A stretch of 35,200 nucleotides of DNA from an uncultured Saprospiraceae bacterium (GTDB lineage: Bacteria; Bacteroidota; Bacteroidia; Chitinophagales; Saprospiraceae), in NCBI GenBank assembly GCA_938028705.1, contig CALIZI010000020.1, forward strand, positions 1 through 35,200, given 5' to 3'. Position numbers and translations under genes: made by a program. How positions within the stretch are numbered: position 1 is the stretch's first letter; each line of letters starts with the position of its first letter. Below are positions 1 to 7,283 of the stretch, one piece after another. Below the pieces are notes generated by a model. The model had not been told where the DNA came from, did not search any database, and saw nothing but the letters and a program-made list of their open reading frames with translations.

Positions 1-320
1 GACACTTTTACATTTTGAATTTGTTATTTTACATTTTACATTAAAAAAAAATACATCCTATCGACACTTTTATATTTTGAATTTATTATTTTACATTTTA
101 CATTAAAAAAAATACATCCTATCGACACTTTTACATTTTGAATTTGTTATTTTACAATTTACATTAAAAAAAAATACGTCCTATCGACACTTTTATATTT
201 TGAATTTATTATTTTACATTTTACATTAAAAAAAAATACATCCTATCGACACTTTTACATTTTGAATTTATTATTTTACATTTTACATTAAAAAAAATAC
301 ATCCTATCGACCACTTTTAC
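1..320. repeat. Tandem array of a ~62-bp AT-rich unit
   Basis: Five full units begin at 1, 63, 124, 186 and 248, and a partial sixth begins at 309, giving a period of 61-62 bp. Each opens with GACACTTTTACATTTT (or TATATTTT) and ends with an A-run followed by TACATCCTATC. The copies differ only by single-base changes and A-run length. The array continues off the left edge and stops about 12 bp before the pepT start, so any pepT promoter must lie inside it. The same core (TCCTATCGACACTTTTACAT) recurs in both orientations near 1630 and at 14.26-14.86 kb, so this is a local expansion of a dispersed intergenic repeat. There are no unique spacers, so it is not a CRISPR array. Confidence 0.95.
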
Positions 321-331
321 ATTTTAATATC

Positions 332-1579
332 ATGTCCATATCTGTCCAACATACTGTTACCAAACGTTTTTTAAGATACGTTCAAATTGACACCCAATCT
401 GACCCGATGTCCAAGACCTTTCCTTCTACCGAAAAACAAAAGGATTTGGGGCGGGTATTGGTCGAAGAATTATTGGAAATGGGCATTGCGGATGCTCACC
501 TCGACGAGCATGGTTATGTGTATGCGACCATACCTGCGAATACGGATAAAGACGTGCCTGTGTTGTGCTTTTGCTCGCATGTGGACACTTCGCCTGATAG
601 TAGCGGAAAAGGTGTTAAACCCTTGATACACAAGAACTACGATGGTGGAGACATCACATTGCCGGATGACACTACGCAGGTGATTAGCCCCGATAATTAC
701 CCGCCATTAAAAGACCAAATCGGGAATGATATAGTGACGGCAAGTGGCACTACTTTGCTGGGTGCAGACAATAAAGCCGGAGTTGCAGCTATCATGGATG
801 CCGCTCATTTTTTTATGAATAATAAAACGGTAAAACATGGTAAAATACGGATTTTGTTTACTCCCGACGAAGAAGTCGGGCGTGGTGTAGAAGAGGTGGA
901 TATGCAAAAGTTGGGTGCTGATTTTGGTTATACGATTGACGGTGCAGAACGCGGCTCTATTGAGGATGAAACTTTCTCTGCCGATGGCGCGACGATTAGG
1001 GTGAAAGGCGTGAGTCAACATCCGGGTTTTGCGAAAGGAAAGATGGAAAGCGCCATAAAAGCGATTGGTGAAATGGTGGCGCGACTGCCAAAAGACCGGC
1101 TATCGCCCGAATCGACGGAGGGCAAAGAGGGTTTTGTGCATCCGGTGCGTATGGAAGGCAAGGTGGAGGAAGCGAGTGTGACTTTTATTGTGCGTGATTT
1201 TACGGATGAAAAACTGGCAGACCACGAGAATGAACTTCGCGCTATCATGGATGATGTGATGAAGGGCTACCCCAACTCGACTGCCGAACTAAAAGTAACG
1301 GAACAATACCGAAACATGAAAAAGGTTTTGGATAAATACCCGCATGTGGTGGACTATGCAGTGCAGGCGATCCGACGTGCCGGGCTGACTCCAAAGAAAA
1401 GTAGTATTCGCGGCGGAACGGACGGCTCACGATTGTCGTTTATGGGTTTGCCTTGTCCGAATATTTTTGCAGGCGAACATGCTTTTCATTCCAAGCACGA
1501 ATGGGTTTCGGTACAGGATATGCAAAAATCTGCCGAAACGATTATTCACTTGTGTATGATATGGGAAGAAAATGCTTGA
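332..1579 (+). CDS. pepT: Peptidase T (tripeptide aminopeptidase, M20B family)
   Basis: Cytoplasmic di-zinc aminopeptidase that removes the N-terminal residue of tripeptides. All expected metal and catalytic residues are visible: H83 and D85 in the SHVDT motif, bridging D146 in LGADNKAG, general base E180 and ligand E181 in FTPDEEVG, D203 in YTIDG, and H386 in AFHSKHEW. The dimerisation domain lies between them. The 415-aa length is close to the roughly 408 aa usual for the family, and residue spacing follows the E. coli enzyme closely. The ATG at 332 gives a natural N-terminus. It is the only plus-strand gene in the first 33 kb and sits directly after the tandem repeat array. The family assignment is firm. 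The promoter is not identifiable. Confidence 0.97.
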   Translation: MSISVQHTVTKRFLRYVQIDTQSDPMSKTFPSTEKQKDLGRVLVEELLEMGIADAHLDEHGYVYATIPANTDKDVPVLCFCSHVDTSPDSSGKGVKPLIHKNYDGGDITLPDDTTQVISPDNYPPLKDQIGNDIVTASGTTLLGADNKAGVAAIMDAAHFFMNNKTVKHGKIRILFTPDEEVGRGVEEVDMQKLGADFGYTIDGAERGSIEDETFSADGATIRVKGVSQHPGFAKGKMESAIKAIGEMVARLPKDRLSPESTEGKEGFVHPVRMEGKVEEASVTFIVRDFTDEKLADHENELRAIMDDVMKGYPNSTAELKVTEQYRNMKKVLDKYPHVVDYAVQAIRRAGLTPKKSSIRGGTDGSRLSFMGLPCPNIFAGEHAFHSKHEWVSVQDMQKSAETIIHLCMIWEENA

Positions 1580-1589
1580 ACAAATGCCT

Positions 1590-1720
1590 AAATAAATGTA
1601 AAATGTAAAACACAAAATGTAGAATGTAAAAGTGTCGATAGGACATGAAGTAATTTATAAAAAACATTCACGTCATACCCTTTTACATTTTACATTTATT
1701 ATTTTACATTTTGACTCAAT
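1590..1720. repeat. Dispersed TAAAATGTAAAA / GTGTCGATAGGA repeat between pepT and the acetyltransferase gene
   Basis: Runs of AAATGTAAAATGTAAAA, the inverted core TGTAAAAGTGTCGATAGGA near 1625-1644, and then the opposite orientation (TTTTACATTTTACATTTATT) near 1680-1710 fill the gap between two convergent genes. The opposed copies could pair as an AT-rich hairpin. The last codons and TAA stop of the acetyltransferase gene lie inside the repeat. No terminator with a GC stem was seen. Confidence 0.7.
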
Positions 1721-2166
1721 TGTTCCTTAGAAAAATCGACATTTAGCCAACCACTTTCTAATCTTGCATTATATTTTTTATAAAAATTAATCGCAGGCAT
1801 GTTCCAATCCAACACTTGCCATTTCATACGGTTTGCACCAATTTTTCGGGCTTCTTCAATGACTGCTTCAAATATTAATTCACCGATTCCTTGCCGCCGA
1901 TACCGCTCCGTCACCACAAAATCTTCCAGAAACAACATGCGTCCTTTCCATGTAGAATATGCCGTATAATATAATGCCATACCCACAACTTGACCGTTGG
2001 TTTCGGCTACATGAGCGTCAAATATGCCCGCTTCAAAATCGGTTTCGTAATCTGCTAAGGTAGCTGTTACGGCTTCGGGTTCTTTTTCATATACCGCAAG
2101 CTCTGTGACGAGTGCGTGGATGGCTGCCAAGTCGTTTTTGTTGGCTTTTCTTATTGTTGTCATCAT
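1699..2166 (-). CDS. GNAT acetyltransferase, SSAT/thialysine N-acetyltransferase-like
   Basis: GCN5-related N-acetyltransferase of about 155 aa, the usual size for the diamine (SSAT-like) branch. The acetyl-CoA motif A is clear (LEDFVVTERYRRQGIG), preceded by the YSTWKGRMLFLEDF block typical of SSAT homologues and followed by the C-terminal DWNMPAINFYKK motif. By family it transfers acetyl from acetyl-CoA to a small amine or an aminoalkyl-cysteine-type substrate; the exact substrate cannot be read from sequence. A TTG at 2169 is possible, but the ATG codons at 2166 or 2163 are more likely. The ATG at 2166 overlaps the TGA of the upstream remnant (TGATG), which suggests former translational coupling. 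The C-terminus (SQNVK) is encoded by the intergenic repeat. Confidence 0.88.
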   Translation of the reverse strand: MMTTIRKANKNDLAAIHALVTELAVYEKEPEAVTATLADYETDFEAGIFDAHVAETNGQVVGMALYYTAYSTWKGRMLFLEDFVVTERYRRQGIGELIFEAVIEEARKIGANRMKWQVLDWNMPAINFYKKYNARLESGWLNVDFSKEQLSQNVK

Positions 2167-2292
2167 CAATTTATGGAAAGAAAGGTGTCGAGTTCTGTGA
2201 TAAAGTTATCTAATTTGGTCAGTCGGTGGCGTAAATCGGCTAACAAAATCAAATTCCGTTTCACCTTCCACGAATATGACAACTTTTTTCAT
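2166..2292 (-). pseudogene. Collapsed remnant of a small gene, probably TOPRIM/DUF4276-like
   Basis: An ATG at 2292 directly abuts the TAA of the upstream AAA ATPase gene (TAAATG). It opens a 28-codon frame (stop at 2206) starting MKKVVIFVEGETEFDFVSRF. The hydrophobic strand followed by VEGETE resembles the first strand and glutamate of TOPRIM-type (OLD-like, DUF4276) proteins. After a frame change the next 15 codons read LDNFITELDTFLSIN and end in a TGA overlapping the acetyltransferase ATG, as a normal gene end would. The simplest reading is a gene reduced to its two ends by a large internal deletion. The family call rests on about 13 residues and is tentative; the operon-like junctions at both ends are seen directly. 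Confidence 0.55.
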
Positions 2293-3411
2293 TTAGGGCA
2301 TTTTAACGTATTCCTTGAATCCTTTTGCAAAAAATTCAGTGGCAAGAAAATCAAAGTTATTTAGTCCCGTCAAAGCAAAATCATCAAAATTTTGCTTGGA
2401 ATTTTCGTAATTATAAAAGACCGATTTGTTGCCTTCGCGTCTGATAGCCTGCCAATATTTCAAGGGTACTTTATTCATTACGAAATGGTCATTGGTCGTC
2501 ATAATCAACTGTACCTGAGTACCTTCTATTTTTTTGATGATTAAGTCTATGAGTTTTTTAGAACGTTCATAATCTAAGCCTTCGCCGATGTCATCTATTA
2601 AAATTAAACTGGGTTGGTCGGAGAGGAGGGAGTAGTTGAGTTGGATGATGAGGGAGAGGGCGCGGAACATGCCTTGAGACATTTCGTGTTGGTCGGTCTT
2701 GGTATTTAATTCCTTTTCGCGCACGTTGATTTTACTCATATTGAAAATCAGTACACGTTCAATACTTTCCAAATCATATCCAATTCCTCTCATATCATTC
2801 AAATTAATATGATGAAATTCCTCTCCATGATTTTCTATCCCTCGCGCAAAAACAGACGATACATTTATTCCATTTCTAAATGCAAATGTGCCTGTTTGAT
2901 TGTCGTAATTATCACGACTCATTTTGTCGCCAAATTTGTAATGAGAAATCTTGTCACCCCATTCATATAATTTGTCGAAAAAAGGTTGTTGTTCGCTGTC
3001 TCCTTTGGTTACTGCAATTTCTTTATCTCGTATTTTGAATGATAAATGTTTGTTTTCTTTTTCGTAAAAAAGCACTTGTTCTTTTCGGTTTAATTTTTCT
3101 AAATCATTGACCGATAATTTTTCCTGTTTTACTTGTTTATCCTCTATTTCTAAAATATAATCAAATACATCATTAGCATTTTGTAATAATAATTCATAAG
3201 TACCTACTTCGGGTCTTATTATATTTGAGGCATCTGCTCTTCCTGAAATTAAATCTGAAATAAGTCTGATAATATCAAGCGTTCTGGTTTTACCCGTTGC
3301 ATTTTGTCCTACAACTAAGTTGATTTGGCCAAGATTCAAAGGCATAGCACCACGACCTTCAATCGCCCAACCGGATAAATTCTCCTTATATTTTATCGAC
3401 TTTAAAATCAT
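2293..3411 (-). CDS. AAA-type ATPase (AAA_21/AAA_15-like, OLD-related)
   Basis: A 372-aa ATP-binding protein of the type common in defence and toxin loci. Walker A is GQNATGKT at residues 35-42. Walker B is LILIDD at 269-274, followed by a D-loop-like GEGLD and a LIMTTND segment near 302-308 typical of this ABC-related branch. The middle part (about 90-220) is charged and helical, probably the variable insertion. It sits 2 nt downstream of the DUF3037-like gene and its stop abuts the ATG of the TOPRIM-like remnant, so it belongs to an operon with the HipA-like kinase. ATPases of this branch often pair with a TOPRIM nuclease; here that partner appears lost. The specific role is unknown. Confidence 0.8.
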   Translation of the reverse strand: MILKSIKYKENLSGWAIEGRGAMPLNLGQINLVVGQNATGKTRTLDIIRLISDLISGRADASNIIRPEVGTYELLLQNANDVFDYILEIEDKQVKQEKLSVNDLEKLNRKEQVLFYEKENKHLSFKIRDKEIAVTKGDSEQQPFFDKLYEWGDKISHYKFGDKMSRDNYDNQTGTFAFRNGINVSSVFARGIENHGEEFHHINLNDMRGIGYDLESIERVLIFNMSKINVREKELNTKTDQHEMSQGMFRALSLIIQLNYSLLSDQPSLILIDDIGEGLDYERSKKLIDLIIKKIEGTQVQLIMTTNDHFVMNKVPLKYWQAIRREGNKSVFYNYENSKQNFDDFALTGLNNFDFLATEFFAKGFKEYVKMP

Positions 3412-3413
3412 AA

Positions 3414-4223
3414 TTATTCCGAAAAATTCAATGGCACAACATCATTCATTTTCGCATATTCTTCGATTTGTTCCATTTCATTTTGAGTAACGAAGGTAAA
3501 CACTTCGCGGGCTTTTTGCCACATCGAATGTTGTTTTTTTAGATTTTTAGAAGGCTCATTACCAATGAGAAATAATTTGTTTTTGGGCGAAGCCTCTCGC
3601 AACATATAATAATTTGACAAATCATAACTCACCCAATTCCAGGATTTATTCATATCTACACCTTTCGCAAAAACAAAATCGCCATTGACACCAGCCAAAT
3701 CTACTTTGGTCGGAAAACGCAAATTGTCAATCATCGAAGGATAAAGGTATTGATTGGTGTTGGTATTATAATAAACGCTTAATTGTTTTTTTCTTTCTTT
3801 TATATAATCGGGGAAGAAGAATTTGTCTTGGATGGGCTTTTTTGTGGGTTCGGTGTCGTCAATGTAGTCGCTGAATAATTTATTTAATAGGGTATCTGAT
3901 AAGGCTTTGTCAATTTGAATGGTTTTAGAATAAGCTATCACACTGTTATTGTAGATATGCAGGTATTCAAGATATTCTTTGGAAAAAAGTTGTCCTTGCA
4001 TTGTTAGTGGTACAGGTTCGGAAGCTGCTTTTTCTATAGCTTGAACGGTATAATTGACATGACGCAATAATGCCTTATGCAGTACTTTCCCCGCCAATCT
4101 TATTTTTGTCTTCGAGAATTTGACTTTTACCTGTTTACCGTCAGACAAAATAATTCCTATCGAAATTTTCTCACCAATTTCATGTCTGATAGTTGCGTAT
4201 ATAATCGTATAATAAGAAATCAT
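3414..4223 (-). CDS. DUF3037-like protein
   Basis: A 269-aa soluble protein. The N-terminus (YYTIIYATIRHEIGEKISIG followed by IILSDG) matches the general pattern of DUF3037 proteins, which start with a strand, a short basic stretch and an N-[VI]-G-[VI]-[VI]-L segment. DUF3037 genes are commonly found next to a HipA-family kinase, as here, and that context strengthens the call. The rest is mixed alpha/beta with no catalytic motif I can name. It starts 4 nt after the HipA-like gene; the junction (AAAATGTAAAATAATG) supplies both the kinase stop and this start. The biochemical role of the family is not established. Confidence 0.6.
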   Translation of the reverse strand: MISYYTIIYATIRHEIGEKISIGIILSDGKQVKVKFSKTKIRLAGKVLHKALLRHVNYTVQAIEKAASEPVPLTMQGQLFSKEYLEYLHIYNNSVIAYSKTIQIDKALSDTLLNKLFSDYIDDTEPTKKPIQDKFFFPDYIKERKKQLSVYYNTNTNQYLYPSMIDNLRFPTKVDLAGVNGDFVFAKGVDMNKSWNWVSYDLSNYYMLREASPKNKLFLIGNEPSKNLKKQHSMWQKAREVFTFVTQNEMEQIEEYAKMNDVVPLNFSE

Positions 4224-4227
4224 TATT

Positions 4228-5079
4228 TTACATTTTCTTGATTGTCAGTTGATAAAAGCCGATAAAATCATTCCAACTTTTTTCCATCCATTCATTGCTA
4301 AATAGATTTTTTACAATAGCATCTTGATAAAGTGTTGCGTCAAGTTCCCATTCTGTGGGGATATTTTTTATGATTTCAGGCAAATTTTGCTTGCACCGTA
4401 AAGTGTTTTCTTCAAAGAATAATTGTAATTCAGACAGTACTTTGGCATCGCTTAATTCCTTTTTACTGAATAAAACCAAAGGTAAAAAACTACTCAATAA
4501 TGAGTACTCATATTTTGCACTGTAATTATTCAAATGGAAAATATTACCATTGAAAAATATGGATTGATTATCAATCGGTACAAGGCGGTTATCATTTTCG
4601 CTGTCGTACATCAGATTAAAATTATCTTCAGTTCTATCGCTATGCCCCATCCAAATATCAAATAAACAAATTTTGAGAAAATCCTTTTTATGTTTTGAAA
4701 ACTCCTTGTAAAATCGTTTTGGATAATCACGAAAAGATTTGTCTATTTCAATGTACAATTTACCATGTTTTGACCCAAAACAAACCTTATCAAAATACTT
4801 TTTCTTCAAACCCAAACGCTCATCCACATGCTCAGATTTTACCTTTACAAATTTAAAATCCGGTACAGCTAAAGCCCATGTTTTCAAAAAAGAAGCTGCC
4901 AGCAATTCATAAAACAAAAAATCCGTAAGAGTTCCGACAGAATATTTACACACATAGCTATTGCCATCTTCGCAGTCCACCCGAATAGGTTCGCTACCTA
5001 TCGTTTGGTACTTTTCTAAAATGGTTTGTCGGCTATGGGTCAATTCTATTTTCACAATATTGGTTTTATGTATCAACAC
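4228..5079 (-). CDS. HipA-family serine/threonine kinase-like protein (HipA_2 type)
   Basis: A 283-aa compact kinase-fold protein. Visible features are a probable beta3 lysine K45 (YVCKYS), the catalytic-loop-like HSDRTEDNFN at 146-155 with D148 and N153, and a DFG-equivalent aspartate D170 in LVPIDNQSIF. This resembles the short HipA-like kinases that pair with DUF3037 rather than full-length HipA toxins. The first codon is GTG at 5079. A second GTG at 5055 (residue 9) would give VKIELTHSRQ and is an equally plausible start. It heads the operon with the DUF3037-like gene and the AAA ATPase. Kinase activity and target are inferred from motifs only. Confidence 0.68.
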   Translation of the reverse strand: MLIHKTNIVKIELTHSRQTILEKYQTIGSEPIRVDCEDGNSYVCKYSVGTLTDFLFYELLAASFLKTWALAVPDFKFVKVKSEHVDERLGLKKKYFDKVCFGSKHGKLYIEIDKSFRDYPKRFYKEFSKHKKDFLKICLFDIWMGHSDRTEDNFNLMYDSENDNRLVPIDNQSIFFNGNIFHLNNYSAKYEYSLLSSFLPLVLFSKKELSDAKVLSELQLFFEENTLRCKQNLPEIIKNIPTEWELDATLYQDAIVKNLFSNEWMEKSWNDFIGFYQLTIKKM

Positions 5080-5134
5080 AATATTATAAATAAAAATTCA
5101 TAAAACACAATATCGAATATGTTTTAAAAATGGT

Positions 5135-7264
5135 TCACTCAAACACTTCCCCCTTCTCTGCCATCTCCATGAGAAGCGTAGGCGGTTCAAATCGCTCTCC
5201 AAATTTCGCTGCAAGTACCTTCGCTTTTTCCACAAATTCTGCCACACCATAATCATTGATATACTGCAAAGTCCCACCTTTAAATGGTGCGAATCCCCAA
5301 CCAAAAATACTACCAATATTGGCATCGGCTACGCTGTGCAAGACCTTTTCTTCCAAGCAACGTACCGTTTCGAGGGCTTGTACGAACATGAGGCGTTCCA
5401 TCATTTCCGTAAAATCAAAATCAGGTTTGGAGACAGGAAAAAGCTCCGTTAAACCCTGCCAAAGATGCTTTTTCGCGTCTTCGGGATATTCGTAAAAACC
5501 TGCGCCTTTGGCTTTGCCGGGGCGATTAAGTTCAAGTACCATTTTTTCAAAAACGGCAATAGCGGGATGTGGTTCGTAAGCTTCGCCCATGTCTTTTTTC
5601 GCCTGTTCGTTGATGTCGAGTGAAAGCGAAAGTGCAACTTCATCCGAGACGGCAAGCGGTCCGGTAGGCATACCGGCTTTGAGTCCGGCATTTTCAATAG
5701 CTGCGACGGGGTAGCCTTCCTGCAACATCGCCGCACCTTCCATCACGTAGGTGCTGAATACACGCGAGGTATAAAAGCCTCGACTATCATTGACCACGAT
5801 AGGAAATTTGCGAATCATTTTGACAAAATCAAAAGCCCTCGCCAGTGTCTCGTCAGAAGTTTTTTCACCGACGATGATTTCGACTAATTTCATTTTACTA
5901 ACAGGCGAAAAAAAGTGCAGACCAATAAAATTTTCAGGTCGTATCGAGGCTTTTGCCAAGCCTGTAATCGGCAGCGTAGAAGTATTACTGGCGAAAATAG
6001 AATATTCGTCGATGTATTTTTCGGCTTCTTTGGTGACGTTGGATTTGAGGCTTTGATTCTCAAAAACTGCTTCGATAATCAGGTCGCAACCTTCAAAATC
6101 GGAGGCGATTTCGGTGGGATGTATGCCGTCCAAAACACTTTTTGCATTAGCTTCGGAAATATGCCCCTTAGCGACTTTTTGTTTTAATAATTCTTCGGAA
6201 AAACCTTTGCCGCGCTCGGCTACGGGTTTGGAGACATCTTTTAACACCACATCCAAACCACTCATCGCAGATATGTATGCAATGCCCGATCCCATCATCC
6301 CTGCACCGATAATACCGATTTTTCGGGGACGAAATTTACCGATACCCTTGGGGCGACTTTTTCCGGCACGTATGGCATTGAGGTCATACCAAAAGGCTTT
6401 GGTCATATTTCGCGCTGTTTTGCCCAAAAGGAGTTCGGTAAAATATCGGCTTTCTACTCTCAATGCCGTATCAAAATCCAACATGGAGCCTTCGACCAAT
6501 GTATTCAAAATGGCTTGCGGTGCAGGGTAATTATTTCGTGTTTTTTTGGTCATTTGTGCGGTAGCGGCAGCGGTGAGTTGGGCAATTTTGGGGTCGCAGG
6601 GCGTACCGCCGGGTATTTTTCGGGCAGAATCATCCCAAGGACGCACAGGTTCGGGGTTGGCTTTTATCCATGCGTGGGCTTTATCTATCATACTGTTGTA
6701 ATCGCTCGCGAGTTCGTCCACAAGTCCTGCGGCGAGGGCATCTTCGGGTTTGTACCGCTCGCCTTTGGTGAGGATGTCCAATGCCTTTTTCATACCCAAC
6801 AGCCACATCAAACGAATAATCCCTCCCGCACCTGGCAGCAAGCCCAAAGTGACTTCAGGCAAGCCTACCACATGCTTCGGGTCATTGATTAGAATACGAT
6901 GATTGCAGGCTAAAGCCAATTCAAACCCGCTACCCAAAGCCGAACCGTTCATAGCCGCCACGATAGGCACTTTTAATAATTCAATAGAACGAAAGAGGTC
7001 TTTTTGTTCTTCAATAAATGCAAAAATATCCTCTGCATCATTCGTCTCATACAGATAGTCTAAATCACCGCCTGCCAGAAAACTCGGCTTGGCAGAGGTG
7101 ATGATGACTCCCGCCAATTCACCCGCTTCTTTTTCTTTCTCCAAATGCTCCAATACCGGTATGAACGCCTTTGCAATCTCATGGTTGATGATATTGACCT
7201 TGCGCCCTTCCATATCCAAGGTGAGGGTGACGATGTTGGAGGTGTGTTTTTTGTATTTTATCAT
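5135..7264 (-). CDS. fadJ: Fatty-acid oxidation multifunctional protein (enoyl-CoA hydratase / 3-hydroxyacyl-CoA dehydrogenase)
   Basis: A 709-aa alpha subunit of the bacterial beta-oxidation complex. It hydrates 2-enoyl-CoA and oxidises the resulting (S)-3-hydroxyacyl-CoA with NAD+. The crotonase half (about 1-290) has the oxyanion segment PSFLAGGDLDYL and catalytic glutamates E115 (GSGFELALAC) and E137 (GLPEVTLGLLPGAGG). The dehydrogenase half has the NAD-binding GAGMMGSG near 320-327 and catalytic H450 (GLHFFSPV) with E462, the same positions as in E. coli FadB. No thiolase gene adjoins. It begins 19 bp after the methyltransferase stop and so may share its transcript, although the neighbours on both sides are defence-like genes. 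fadB and fadJ cannot be separated here. Confidence 0.95.
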   Translation of the reverse strand: MIKYKKHTSNIVTLTLDMEGRKVNIINHEIAKAFIPVLEHLEKEKEAGELAGVIITSAKPSFLAGGDLDYLYETNDAEDIFAFIEEQKDLFRSIELLKVPIVAAMNGSALGSGFELALACNHRILINDPKHVVGLPEVTLGLLPGAGGIIRLMWLLGMKKALDILTKGERYKPEDALAAGLVDELASDYNSMIDKAHAWIKANPEPVRPWDDSARKIPGGTPCDPKIAQLTAAATAQMTKKTRNNYPAPQAILNTLVEGSMLDFDTALRVESRYFTELLLGKTARNMTKAFWYDLNAIRAGKSRPKGIGKFRPRKIGIIGAGMMGSGIAYISAMSGLDVVLKDVSKPVAERGKGFSEELLKQKVAKGHISEANAKSVLDGIHPTEIASDFEGCDLIIEAVFENQSLKSNVTKEAEKYIDEYSIFASNTSTLPITGLAKASIRPENFIGLHFFSPVSKMKLVEIIVGEKTSDETLARAFDFVKMIRKFPIVVNDSRGFYTSRVFSTYVMEGAAMLQEGYPVAAIENAGLKAGMPTGPLAVSDEVALSLSLDINEQAKKDMGEAYEPHPAIAVFEKMVLELNRPGKAKGAGFYEYPEDAKKHLWQGLTELFPVSKPDFDFTEMMERLMFVQALETVRCLEEKVLHSVADANIGSIFGWGFAPFKGGTLQYINDYGVAEFVEKAKVLAAKFGERFEPPTLLMEMAEKGEVFE

Positions 7265-7283
7265 CTTAAATCAAGTACACTGC

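Noticed and set aside
1-320. CRISPR-like array
   Set aside because: The whole 62-bp unit repeats with no unique spacers, the sequence is low-complexity AT-rich, and no cas gene is nearby.
2116-2364. 82-aa plus-strand reading frame
   Set aside because: It runs antisense across the ends of the acetyltransferase and ATPase genes and the TOPRIM-like remnant; the protein has no recognisable features.
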